A stretch of 64,000 nt of DNA from Candidatus Barnesiella excrementavium (GTDB taxonomy: Bacteria; Bacteroidota; Bacteroidia; Bacteroidales; Barnesiellaceae): the NCBI GenBank assembly GCA_019115485.1, contig DXDM01000010.1, forward strand, positions 1 through 64,000, in the 5' to 3' direction. A program made the position numbers and the translations under genes. Shown in pieces: positions 39,555 through 47,776 of the stretch; the first letter of the stretch is position 1; each line of letters opens with the position of its first letter. The notes beneath the pieces were generated by a model, which saw only the letters and a list, made by a program, of their open reading frames with translations, had not been told where the DNA came from and did no database searches.

Positions 39555-40795
39555 AAAGGTGGTTAATCCTGTTATGTATAATCGGGTTGGGGGCTTCGAC
39601 GGTTCTCTTCTCCCAAACCCTCGAAATGGAGAAGCTGCGCCGCAATCGGGAGCAGACCTTGAAAGAGTTGAACGAGACCAACAAGAAACTGAACAAGACG
39701 CTGCGCAGTGCCAAGAACTCGCTCAACGAGTTGAACAGCATCACGGCCGAGATTAAGCAGCAGCGCAACCTCATGGCCAAAATCAACAAGGAGATTGCCT
39801 CCATCAACCGCAAACAGCGGGCGGTGAAAGATACCATCTATCTGTTGCAGAAGGATCTCACGGCCAAGAAACGCAGCTATGCCAATGCCGTGAAGCGTAT
39901 GGGACACCGGCGGTCGGAGTATGACGAACTGATGTTTATCTTCTCGGCCTCGTCGTTGAGCGAGTCGTATCGGCGGGCCCGCTATCTGAAAGAGTATTCG
40001 GCCTGGCGCAAACGGCAGGCGGCCGAGATTGCCGAGCGCAAGCAGCAGCTCGAAGAGTTGCAGCAGCAGCTGGCCAAGAGCGTGGCCGAGAAGAATGCCG
40101 TGTTAAAGGAGCGCAGTGCCGAGGCCGAGGTGTTGCAGAAGCAGGAGAGCAGCAAGCGCAATCTGATTGCCGGACTGAAAAAACAGGAGAAACAGCTGAA
40201 ACAGGAGATTAACCGCAAGCGCAAACAGGCCGAGGCCCTCGACCGCAAGTTGGAGCAACTCATTGCCGAGGAGGAGCGTAAGTCGTCGGAACGGGCCGAC
40301 AAGGCCGACGGAAAGAGCTCGACGGCCAAGCGTTCGACCAAGGGCTACAAGATGACCAAGGAGGAGCTGGCCCTCTCGGGCAGCTTCGCGAAGAACAAGG
40401 GCAAGTTGCCCTTCCCGCTTTCGGGCAGCTACAAGATTGTGGCCCACTTCGGTCGTCAGCAGCACCCCGAGTTGCGCTATGTGCAGACCGAGAACAGCGG
40501 TATCGATATCGAGACGACACCGGGTACGAGAGCCCGTGCCGTCTTCAACGGAGTGGTCTCGCGCATCTTCGTGACTCCGGGCTACAACAGCACCATCATC
40601 GTGCGTCACGGTAACTACCTCACGATTTATGCCAACCTGAGCGAGGTCTATGTACGGGCCGGCGAGAAGGTGAAGACCGGGCAGAACCTGGGTAAGATCT
40701 ACTCCGACTCGCAGGACGGTAACCGCACCATATTGACCTTCCAGTTGTGGAAGGAGCGCACGAAGCTGAATCCCGAATCGTGGCTGAATATGTAA
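39551..40795 (+). CDS. EnvC-like murein hydrolase activator (M23/LytM family)
   Basis: This 414-residue protein has a signal peptide, a long coiled coil rich in Lys/Glu/Gln (about residues 20-265) and a C-terminal LytM domain (GSYKIVAHFGRQQHPELRYVQTENSGIDIET ... VRHGNYLTIYANLSEVYVRAGEKVKTGQNLG). The zinc-binding histidines of active M23 peptidases are replaced: NSGIDI has no His before GxD, and YANL stands where YxHL is expected. This matches EnvC, which activates amidases rather than cutting peptidoglycan itself. It probably works at division or in cell separation. Coupled to the DUF4292 gene by a 4-bp overlap. Confidence 0.88.
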   Translation: MKRWLILLCIIGLGASTVLFSQTLEMEKLRRNREQTLKELNETNKKLNKTLRSAKNSLNELNSITAEIKQQRNLMAKINKEIASINRKQRAVKDTIYLLQKDLTAKKRSYANAVKRMGHRRSEYDELMFIFSASSLSESYRRARYLKEYSAWRKRQAAEIAERKQQLEELQQQLAKSVAEKNAVLKERSAEAEVLQKQESSKRNLIAGLKKQEKQLKQEINRKRKQAEALDRKLEQLIAEEERKSSERADKADGKSSTAKRSTKGYKMTKEELALSGSFAKNKGKLPFPLSGSYKIVAHFGRQQHPELRYVQTENSGIDIETTPGTRARAVFNGVVSRIFVTPGYNSTIIVRHGNYLTIYANLSEVYVRAGEKVKTGQNLGKIYSDSQDGNRTILTFQLWKERTKLNPESWLNM

Positions 40796-40814
40796 TTGAC
40801 AAGGAGAGACCTCT

Positions 40815-41750
40815 ATGATGGAGATACACCGATACACGGCGGCCTATCACCGCGACTGGAACGATTTTGTCAACGAATCGTCGAACGGTACCTTCCTGTT
40901 CCTGCGGGAATACATGGAGTATCACGCCGACCGCTTTACCGACTATTCGCTGTTGGTCTATGACGATAACAAACTGCTGGCGCTGCTGCCGGCCAACCGG
41001 CAGGGCGATGTGCTCTATTCGCATGCCGGCCTCACCTATGGCGGCCTGATTATGACCACCCGCAACACCACGGTACAGGTGCTCGAAATCATGAAGTTCA
41101 TTGTCGATTTTCTGCGCAAGGAGCGGTTTGCCAGGTGGGTCTATAAGTGTGTGCCCCATATCTATCACCGCTATCCGTCGGAAGCCGATCTTTATGCTCT
41201 CTTCCGTTTGGGAGCCCGTTGGGTGGGGTGCAACATCTCGTCGACCGTTCAGCAGGAGAACCCGCTGCGGTTCAGGGCCGACCGCCGCAGCCGCATGAAG
41301 AAGGCCGTGCAGGCCGGGTTGCAGGTGGTCGAGACTACCGATTTCGCCCCCTTCTGGCAGGTGTTGGAGTCCAATCTGCAAGAGCGTTATCAGGTGAAGC
41401 CGGTTCATTCGCTGGCCGAAATCGAACTGTTGCACAGCCGTTTCCCCGACCGCATACGTCACTTTGTCACCCTGCGCGGCGACGAGGTGCTGGCCGGCAG
41501 TGTCATTTACGACACGGGTATCGTGGCTCATGCACAATATACCTCGGCTTCGCACGAGGGGAAAAGCTCGGGAGCCCTCGACCTGCTGTATGGAAAAATC
41601 ATCGGCGAGGTATTTGCCTCCCGCAAGTGGTTCGACTTCGGTCAGTCGACCGAGGATATGGGCCACTACCTCAACGAGGGACTCATCACTCAAAAGGAGG
41701 GGTTCGGGTGCCGGGCTGTCGCCTACAATATTTATGAGATAATTTTATAA
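40815..41750 (+). CDS. GNAT/FemAB-like acyltransferase
   Basis: This 311-residue protein fits the GNAT_acetyltransf_6/FemAB fold: an N-terminal half with WNDFVNESSNGTFLFLREYMEYH and a C-terminal acyltransferase half (LRGDEVLAGSVIYDTGIVAHAQYTSASHEGKSSGALDLLYGKII ... FDFGQS). Such proteins often transfer an acyl or aminoacyl group to a cell-wall or polysaccharide precursor. It is 19 bp after the EnvC-like gene and 5 bp before a flippase, so surface-glycan modification is a reasonable inference. The start could equally be the second Met at 40818. Confidence 0.8.
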   Translation: MMEIHRYTAAYHRDWNDFVNESSNGTFLFLREYMEYHADRFTDYSLLVYDDNKLLALLPANRQGDVLYSHAGLTYGGLIMTTRNTTVQVLEIMKFIVDFLRKERFARWVYKCVPHIYHRYPSEADLYALFRLGARWVGCNISSTVQQENPLRFRADRRSRMKKAVQAGLQVVETTDFAPFWQVLESNLQERYQVKPVHSLAEIELLHSRFPDRIRHFVTLRGDEVLAGSVIYDTGIVAHAQYTSASHEGKSSGALDLLYGKIIGEVFASRKWFDFGQSTEDMGHYLNEGLITQKEGFGCRAVAYNIYEIIL

Positions 41751-41755
41751 TCGAT

Positions 41756-43213
41756 ATGAACGGCGGAGAGGATAAAACGATATACCGCACCATCGTGAAG
41801 GCTACCGGCCTTTTCGGGGGGACGAAGGTGTTCACCATTCTCTGCTCGATTATCAAGACCAAGTTGGTGGCCGTGTGGCTGGGTGCCGAGGGGGTGGGAA
41901 TCATCGGGCTGTACCAGAATACGGTCGAGATGATCTCTTCGCTCACCCGGTTGGGTATTGGCACCAGTTCGGTGCGCGACCTGTCGCGGGCCTTCAAGTC
42001 GGGCAATTGGGATCGCTTTGCCTCGCTCGTCTCCGTCGTGCGCCGCTGGGTGTGGTTCACCGGTCTTCTGGGGGCGGTGATTATGCTCACCTTCGCCCCG
42101 CTGTTGAGTCGTTACACCTTCGGCGATTCACAGCACATTTGGGGCTATGTGTTCCTGTCGTCGGCTCTGTTGTTCACCACGCTCACCGAGGGAGAGCGGG
42201 CCGTCATTCAGGCTTCGGACCGCCTGCGGGTCCTGGCCCGTTGTTCGGTGTTGGGGTCGGTGCTGGCTCTGGCCCTGTCGTTGCCGCTGTTTTATCTCTA
42301 TGGCATTTCGGGTATCGTCCCCGCTATCATTGTCCATACCTTTTCCATCTGGCTGGTCACGGGCATACTGGGGCGTCGCATGAAGATAAAGCCAGTCAAA
42401 ATCAGTTGGGGAGAGACTTATCGGCAGGGAAAGGATATTGCTTCGCTAGGTATCTATATGACGGTGAGCGGATTTGTTACTACTCTCTATTCCTATGTAT
42501 TTGTGGCCTGGCTCAACAGCCACAGCGGTACTGGCGAGGTGGGCTATTTCCAGGCCGGATATACACTGGTGATGCAGTATGTGGGACTGGTCTTTACGGC
42601 CATGTCGATGGAGTATTACCCCCGGTTGTCGGTCGTATGCGAGGACCGTGCTCTCTTGTCGGGACACGTGTCGCGGCAGGTCGAAACCTCGTTGCTCATC
42701 TTGTTCCCCTTTATTTCCCTCTTCCTGGTTTTTCAAGATGTAATCATACACCTATTATATACTTCCGATTTTTTGGCGATAGGCGGTTATATTTCGTGGG
42801 CGGCCCTGGGCATGTTGTTCCGGGCTTTCTCGTGGAGCGTGAGTTTCGTGTTACTGGCCAAAGGAGCCGGCCGGTTCTATCTCATTACCGAGGTGTTGGC
42901 CGACTCGCTGATGTTTGTCCTCTATCTGCTGGGATATACCCGGTGGGGACTGGCCGGTGTGGGAATAGCCTATCTGCTGGCCTATCTCTGTTCGGGAGTG
43001 GGTATATATCTGTTGTGCCGGGTCAAGTTCGGGCTGCGTGTCCCGGTCAATCTCTTTTTCTATCTGCTCGCTTATGCTGCGGTTTGCTACGGTGTGTGGC
43101 AACTCGAATCAAACGGCCTGTGGATAGGAGCCTCTCTTCTTACCCTGTGTATCTGTCTCTATTCGCTCTTCCGCTTGAAAAGACTTCTGTCGGGAGGAGG
43201 CGGTAGGGGATAA
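41756..43213 (+). CDS. O-antigen translocase / Wzx-type flippase
   Basis: This 485-residue protein has about twelve to fourteen hydrophobic segments and no large soluble domain. The N-terminal KATGLFGGTKVFTILCSIIKTKLVAVWLGAEGVGIIGLYQ is typical of polysaccharide-biosynthesis MATE-like flippases, which carry lipid-linked sugar repeats across the inner membrane. Its stop codon is directly adjacent to the stop codon of the convergent glycosyltransferase, with no spacer. The two glycosyltransferases at 43214-45400 may make the transported glycan. No polymerase gene was seen nearby. Confidence 0.88.
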   Translation: MNGGEDKTIYRTIVKATGLFGGTKVFTILCSIIKTKLVAVWLGAEGVGIIGLYQNTVEMISSLTRLGIGTSSVRDLSRAFKSGNWDRFASLVSVVRRWVWFTGLLGAVIMLTFAPLLSRYTFGDSQHIWGYVFLSSALLFTTLTEGERAVIQASDRLRVLARCSVLGSVLALALSLPLFYLYGISGIVPAIIVHTFSIWLVTGILGRRMKIKPVKISWGETYRQGKDIASLGIYMTVSGFVTTLYSYVFVAWLNSHSGTGEVGYFQAGYTLVMQYVGLVFTAMSMEYYPRLSVVCEDRALLSGHVSRQVETSLLILFPFISLFLVFQDVIIHLLYTSDFLAIGGYISWAALGMLFRAFSWSVSFVLLAKGAGRFYLITEVLADSLMFVLYLLGYTRWGLAGVGIAYLLAYLCSGVGIYLLCRVKFGLRVPVNLFFYLLAYAAVCYGVWQLESNGLWIGASLLTLCICLYSLFRLKRLLSGGGGRG

Positions 43214-44314
43214 TCAGTGTTTTTCCCAAAAGTCGAGGTATTGGCGGGCTACCTGGATATGGTCGTGGTATTTCTCGACAAACTGGCGGCTCTCGGCCGA
43301 TAACCGGGGAAGTTGCTCCCGGTGCAGAATGAGTTGTTCCAATTTGTGGAATATGTCGTTGCGGTCGGGCAGCACATTGATGATGGGGTGCAGATGTTCT
43401 TCGCCGATAAACCGGTAGAACTCGGGTTCGGCTCCGCTTACTGCCACGATGCCCCGGGCCATGGCTGCCAGGGCATTGGTGGCCGGGGTGTAGGAGTAGA
43501 GCTGGTCCAAGATGACGTGGCTGTCTCTCAACCGCCTGTGATATTCGTCGAACGGCACCGAGACCACCTGGTGAATGAGGCTCTCTTTCGGATATTTGGC
43601 ATGCACCTCTTGGAGCACGTCGAGCAGAATGTCGGTCCCTTTGATGACCGTGCGGTGACGCTGTATGCCGATGAAGAACTTGACTACCTCGGGGGTCTCC
43701 CGTATGGGGCAGAAGGGATTTTTGGACAAGTCGATGGGTATGGGTATGTAGGCCAGTTTCCCGGCATATTCGGGTTGGTAGGCCATATAGTATTCATAGA
43801 GGCAGGCAATGATACCGTTTGCCTCCCGGGCCATCTCGATGTTGGGTCGCTCGTTGGGTCCGCCTATCCAGGCGGCGAGCATTTTTTCCCGTGCGGGGTG
43901 TTGCAGCGGGCGGTCTCCCACGAAGAAATCGGAGTAGCGGAAGGTCTTGCCGTCCAGACAGGCCTTTACGTAGTAGTGGTCTATGCCCAGGGCGTCGAGG
44001 AATATTTTTTTATTCTGTCTTTTCAGGTATTTGAAGATGGCCAGATTCTTTTCGGGACGCAAGTCGAAAAAAATCGGGTTGGTAACCTGCACGATGTCGT
44101 ATCCTCGCATTTGAGGCAGGTGACGAGCAATATCGACCACATACTGTATGGAGTGAAACAGGTCGTAGCCATGACGCACGATGCTGATGTCGCGCCGGTT
44201 GTTGAGCCAGTGGCTGCCGTGCGAGGCGACGGTGACCGAGTGGCCGAGGGCTCGAAGACCCTCGGCCAGGGTCCAGTGCAAGTTGCTGGCTTCGCCGATG
44301 AGGAGTATTTTCAT
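43214..44314 (-). CDS. Glycosyltransferase (group 1-like)
   Basis: This 366-residue protein begins MKILLIGEASNLHWTLAEGLRALGHSVTVASHG, the N-terminal nucleotide-fold of GT-B glycosyltransferases. It continues with IVAVSGAEPEFYRFIGEEHLHPIINVLPDRNDIFHKLEQLI, a late GT-4-like region. The classical E-x7-E motif is blurred. It probably transfers a sugar to a lipid-linked glycan. It lies 6 bp after the next glycosyltransferase gene and meets the flippase gene head-on without a gap. Confidence 0.78.
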   Translation of the reverse strand: MKILLIGEASNLHWTLAEGLRALGHSVTVASHGSHWLNNRRDISIVRHGYDLFHSIQYVVDIARHLPQMRGYDIVQVTNPIFFDLRPEKNLAIFKYLKRQNKKIFLDALGIDHYYVKACLDGKTFRYSDFFVGDRPLQHPAREKMLAAWIGGPNERPNIEMAREANGIIACLYEYYMAYQPEYAGKLAYIPIPIDLSKNPFCPIRETPEVVKFFIGIQRHRTVIKGTDILLDVLQEVHAKYPKESLIHQVVSVPFDEYHRRLRDSHVILDQLYSYTPATNALAAMARGIVAVSGAEPEFYRFIGEEHLHPIINVLPDRNDIFHKLEQLILHREQLPRLSAESRQFVEKYHDHIQVARQYLDFWEKH

Positions 44315-44320
44315 GTGAGG

Positions 44321-45400
44321 TTACGGATTAAGCAGTTCTTGGTATGCCGCAAGGGTAGCTCGGGCAACGGTGTGGGTATTCAGGTGTTCGCGGGCAAAGG
44401 CGGCGTTTCGCTCGCCCTGTCCCTGGGCTTGCAGTTGGAATGCCCGTTCGACTGCCTCGACGACCGACGACGGATCGGTAAGGTCGAAGGTGGGGTTTCC
44501 CGTTTCCCGAAGCCATTCGCCCGTGTTGCCGAACTGTGGTCCGGCCACACTCTTGTGAAAGAAGAAGGCCATGGGCACATTGCCCGAGTTGAGGGTGGCT
44601 TTGCGTTGAATGAGCACGATGTCGGCGGCCGAGAAGTAGTAGGGCAGACACGAGTTGGATATGGAGCCATGCTGTTGCCGGGCCTGCTCCTCGGGCAGTT
44701 GGAACGTCCGTTTCTGAGTCCGGTACCTCCACCAGTTGCGCAGGGGAGTCTTGCGGGTGACAAAGCAGTTGTTGTAGAAGCCGGGTGCCAGCAGGAACTT
44801 GTCGGGTATGGGCAACTGTTCGAAGGCTTGGGTGACCAGCCGTTGCTCCTCCTCGTTGCGGTAGCTGCCGAAGGTGAGTATGATGCGCTTCCCGGTGGGT
44901 AACCCCAGTTGGCGTATCGACTCCTCTTGCGAAGGGAAGGTATATCCGCACAAGTCGTAGATGTGATGCGGAATGACAAAATGGGTCACCCGGTTGTCGG
45001 GATATGCGCGGTTGAAATCTTGCAGACTGAACTTGCCCAGATGGATTATTGCATCGCACAGGGTCTCGACAATGCGGTAGAGTTCCAGTTTGTTGGAGTC
45101 GGCGCAGTAGTGAGGTATGGCGTTGTGCCGGGTGTAGACGATTTTGGTTCCCTGCCGTTTGAGTTGGACGAGTCGTTTTCGCAAGGCATTCAGCCCCTCT
45201 TCGGAGGGGTGTCGCCATTTGAAGATGACCTCGGGAAATTGAATGTGAACGATGTCGTAGCGTTTGGAGCTATGCCAAAAGGTCTCGATGTCGCACTCCG
45301 TATCGCCCGGGTTCTGCCGTTGTATCTCTTCATACAGGGAGCGGATATACAGGTTCTCTGCTTGAATAGTCTGGCGGAAATAGACAAAGAGTATGTTCAT
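44321..45400 (-). CDS. Putative glycosyltransferase
   Basis: This 359-residue protein is of GT-B type: it starts MNILFVYFRQTIQAENLYIRSLYEEI, has KIVYTRHNAIPHY and IIHLGKFSLQDFN in the first half, RIILTFGSYRNEEEQRLVTQAFEQL at the start of the second Rossmann domain, and SNSCLPYYFSAADIVLIQRKATLNSGNVPMAFFF near the end, which resembles the donor-binding loop of GT4 enzymes. The sugar is unknown. It forms a two-gene leftward unit with the downstream glycosyltransferase. Confidence 0.75.
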   Translation of the reverse strand: MNILFVYFRQTIQAENLYIRSLYEEIQRQNPGDTECDIETFWHSSKRYDIVHIQFPEVIFKWRHPSEEGLNALRKRLVQLKRQGTKIVYTRHNAIPHYCADSNKLELYRIVETLCDAIIHLGKFSLQDFNRAYPDNRVTHFVIPHHIYDLCGYTFPSQEESIRQLGLPTGKRIILTFGSYRNEEEQRLVTQAFEQLPIPDKFLLAPGFYNNCFVTRKTPLRNWWRYRTQKRTFQLPEEQARQQHGSISNSCLPYYFSAADIVLIQRKATLNSGNVPMAFFFHKSVAGPQFGNTGEWLRETGNPTFDLTDPSSVVEAVERAFQLQAQGQGERNAAFAREHLNTHTVARATLAAYQELLNP

Positions 45401-45429
45401 GGTCCGGTAGTTGAAGAGATGACACTGGA

Positions 45430-45437
45430 CAAAAGTA
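45430..45437 (-). promoter_or_regulatory. -7 box for the glycosyltransferase pair
   Basis: TACTTTTG on the minus strand lies 29 nt before the ATG at 45400. No good -33 was found. The rest of 45401-45560 shows no gene. Confidence 0.45.
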
Positions 45438-45560
45438 ATAAAATTTTAGAGTAATTTTTGTGAAGACTCTGTCGAATTGAGTTCGATAGAGGTGTTCTGC
45501 CTTGAAATATTTCTACCCTTTTTTGTGTTTTCCTCCTTCTATTTCCCTCTCTTCTCGGGA

Positions 45561-46442
45561 TTAATCGATATTCATCTTGTCCTGTCGGCGATAGGCCATG
45601 GGCGAGATTCTCTTTTGTTTCTTGAAGAATTTGCAGAAAGCTCCCTGGTCCGAGAAGTGGAGCATCTCGGCAATCTGTCCGATAGGCAGGCGGTCGTCTT
45701 CGAGCAGGGCCATGGCCTGGAGGGTAAGCTCGTCGCAGATGACGGCGTGCGGGGTTTTCCCCACCATCTCCTTGATAACCCGGGTGAGGTGTTTGGTCGA
45801 GATACAGAGGGCATTGGCATAGAATTCGATGTGGTGCTCCTCGGCAAAGTGTTTCGATACGAGGGTCATGAAGTTGAGCGTGATGAAATCGCGTTTGCTC
45901 ACATAGGGTGGTATGTTGCTGTCGCTCTCCTGATGGGTAAGCATGCAGTTGCCCAGTTCGAGACTGAAACTTTTGAAGTAGACACTGGCCAGTTCGCGCC
46001 GGTAGTAGTGGGTCGTGTCGGCCAATGTCTCGTGCAGGAGGTTGAGTTGGTGTTCGAGTCGTGTAATTTCCGGTTCGGCAAAGTGCCAGATGCGTATGTG
46101 AGGGTGTTCAAGTGAGTAGTGCAGAGGGCCGGGGCGCAGGTTTTTCAGAGACTCGCTGGCAAATTCGAACGAGACCAGGAGGCACCACCCCCGTATATCT
46201 TGACTGGCCCGTTCGATACGGGCTGTCGTCTCCATGATGTCGAAGTAGGAGTTGGCTCCTATTTCGTAGGGACGGTTGTTGAGTGTCATGTTCAGTCTCC
46301 CCGAGCAGACCATCAGGAACATGCGGCTCCCTTCGATGGTGATGCCTTCCAGCTTGTAAAACTCTTCGGGCGAAATAAGCAGAATCAGATTTCCTATCCG
46401 GCAACTCTCCGGGAAGCGGGAGGATAGCTCTTTCTGTGTCAT
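45561..46442 (-). CDS. AraC-family transcriptional regulator
   Basis: This 293-residue protein has a cupin-like sensor half (SRMFLMVCSGRLNMTLNNRPYEIGANSYFDIMETTARIERA) and a C-terminal AraC DNA-binding half (IEFYANALCISTKHLTRVIKEMVGKTPHAVI and IGQIAEMLHFSDQGAFCKFFKKQKRISPMAYRR). It is divergent from the efflux operon and separated from it by 203 bp that hold a promoter and an inverted repeat, so it probably controls that operon. The signal it senses is unknown. Confidence 0.9.
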   Translation of the reverse strand: MTQKELSSRFPESCRIGNLILLISPEEFYKLEGITIEGSRMFLMVCSGRLNMTLNNRPYEIGANSYFDIMETTARIERASQDIRGWCLLVSFEFASESLKNLRPGPLHYSLEHPHIRIWHFAEPEITRLEHQLNLLHETLADTTHYYRRELASVYFKSFSLELGNCMLTHQESDSNIPPYVSKRDFITLNFMTLVSKHFAEEHHIEFYANALCISTKHLTRVIKEMVGKTPHAVICDELTLQAMALLEDDRLPIGQIAEMLHFSDQGAFCKFFKKQKRISPMAYRRQDKMNID

Positions 46443-46472
46443 GGTGCAATTTATTTATGAAATATCGGTTTA

Positions 46473-46504
46473 CAAAAATAGAACAAAATGTCGCTAAATT
46501 ACAA
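46473..46504 (-). promoter_or_regulatory. Promoter for the AraC gene at 45561
   Basis: On the minus strand TTG (46504-46502), a 21-nt gap and TATTTTTG (46480-46473). Confidence 0.7.
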
Positions 46505-46558
46505 TTCTATACGTCAAATAGACATACGATTTCCTAATAAATTCTAATGGGGTTCCGT

Positions 46559-46587
46559 TTGGACAAATCCTTGCGCCAATTGTCCAA
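46559..46587. promoter_or_regulatory. Candidate operator: perfect inverted repeat upstream of efflux operon
   Basis: TTGGACAA (46559-46566) and TTGTCCAA (46580-46587) are exact reverse complements separated by 13 bp, giving 21 bp between centres, two helical turns. It lies 59-87 bp before the adaptor ATG. Confidence 0.55.
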
Positions 46588-46645
46588 GCGCGAGCCGGGG
46601 AACACCTTTTTCTTTTACACCGGGAAATAACAAAATTAACTAAAA

Positions 46646-47776
46646 ATGAAGGTGAAAAGATTTATTGTATTGGGTTTGTGCTGTGCCGGTGTGTTGGCGG
46701 GTTGCCAGCAAAAGGCCGGTGAACAGAGTAGTGGGGACTCTTATCCGCTCTTGACCGTAACACCCGAGGACCGGCAGCTCTCGGTGAAATATTCGGCGGT
46801 CATCGAGGGCAAACAAGATGTCGAGGTGCGTCCGCAGGTCTCGGGTACGATTACCCGGGTGTTGGTCGAGGAGGGGGCCCATGTGCGCAAGGGCGAGGTG
46901 CTCTTTGTCATCGACCAGGTACCCTACAAGGCAGCTTTGCAGAAGGCCAGGGCTACTGTGGCCACGGCCGAAGCCAATGAGGCTACGGCCAAACAGACCT
47001 TGGAGGGGAAGGAGATTCTCTTTGCCGACCGGGTAATTTCGGATTTTGAACTGAACACGGCCCGGAACGAGTACAAAAGCACGCAAGCCGCCTTGCAGCA
47101 GGCGCAGGCCGAGTTGACCGACGCGCAAAACAACCTCTCGTATACCGAGGTGAAGAGCCCCGTCGACGGCTATGCCGGCATGACCTCGTTCCGTATCGGG
47201 GCGCTGGTGAGTTCGTCGATGACCGAACCGCTCATTCGGGTGTCGGACAACTCGCAAATGTATGTCTATTTCTCCCTCACCGAAAAACAGGTGCTTGCGC
47301 TTACGGCGCAATACGGGTCGCTCGACAAGGCGCTTGCTTCGTTCCCCGAGGTCTCGCTCGAATTGAACGACGGTTCGGTCTACGGCACGAAGGGGCGGGT
47401 CGATGTCATCAGCGGCATGATCGACAAGACCACCGGCACGGTGAGCCTGCGGGCCGTATTCGACAACCAGGACAAACGGCTGTTGAGCGGCGGGTCGGCC
47501 AACGTGATTGTGCCCTACGACCGCAAGCAGTGTATCGTCATACCGCAGGGGGCGACCTATGAAATTCAGAATCGGATATTCACCTACAAGGTGGTCGACG
47601 GGAAAGCCGTGTCGACTCCCATCGAGGTGTTCGAGATAAACGATGGCACCGAGTATATCGTCGAGAGCGGTTTGCAGCCGGGCGACGTGATTGTATCGGA
47701 GGGTGCGGGCCTGTTGAAGGAGGGTACCGTGGTCGACCCTGCGGCGGCTGCACAAGAGGTTAAAGAGGAGGATTGA
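46646..47776 (+). CDS. RND efflux periplasmic adaptor subunit
   Basis: This 376-residue lipoprotein (signal LCCAGVLAGC) is a membrane-fusion protein that joins an RND pump to a TolC-type channel. It has the first lipoyl half (DVEVRPQVSGTITRVLVEEGAHVRKGEVLFVID), an alpha-hairpin coiled coil (KAALQKARATVATAEANEATAKQTLEG ... STQAALQQAQAELTDAQNNL), the second lipoyl half (VKSPVDGYAGM) and a beta-barrel domain. The frame is intact. The stop overlaps the start of the pump gene by 4 bp (47773-47776). The pump itself is broken. Confidence 0.94.
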   Translation: MKVKRFIVLGLCCAGVLAGCQQKAGEQSSGDSYPLLTVTPEDRQLSVKYSAVIEGKQDVEVRPQVSGTITRVLVEEGAHVRKGEVLFVIDQVPYKAALQKARATVATAEANEATAKQTLEGKEILFADRVISDFELNTARNEYKSTQAALQQAQAELTDAQNNLSYTEVKSPVDGYAGMTSFRIGALVSSSMTEPLIRVSDNSQMYVYFSLTEKQVLALTAQYGSLDKALASFPEVSLELNDGSVYGTKGRVDVISGMIDKTTGTVSLRAVFDNQDKRLLSGGSANVIVPYDRKQCIVIPQGATYEIQNRIFTYKVVDGKAVSTPIEVFEINDGTEYIVESGLQPGDVIVSEGAGLLKEGTVVDPAAAAQEVKEED

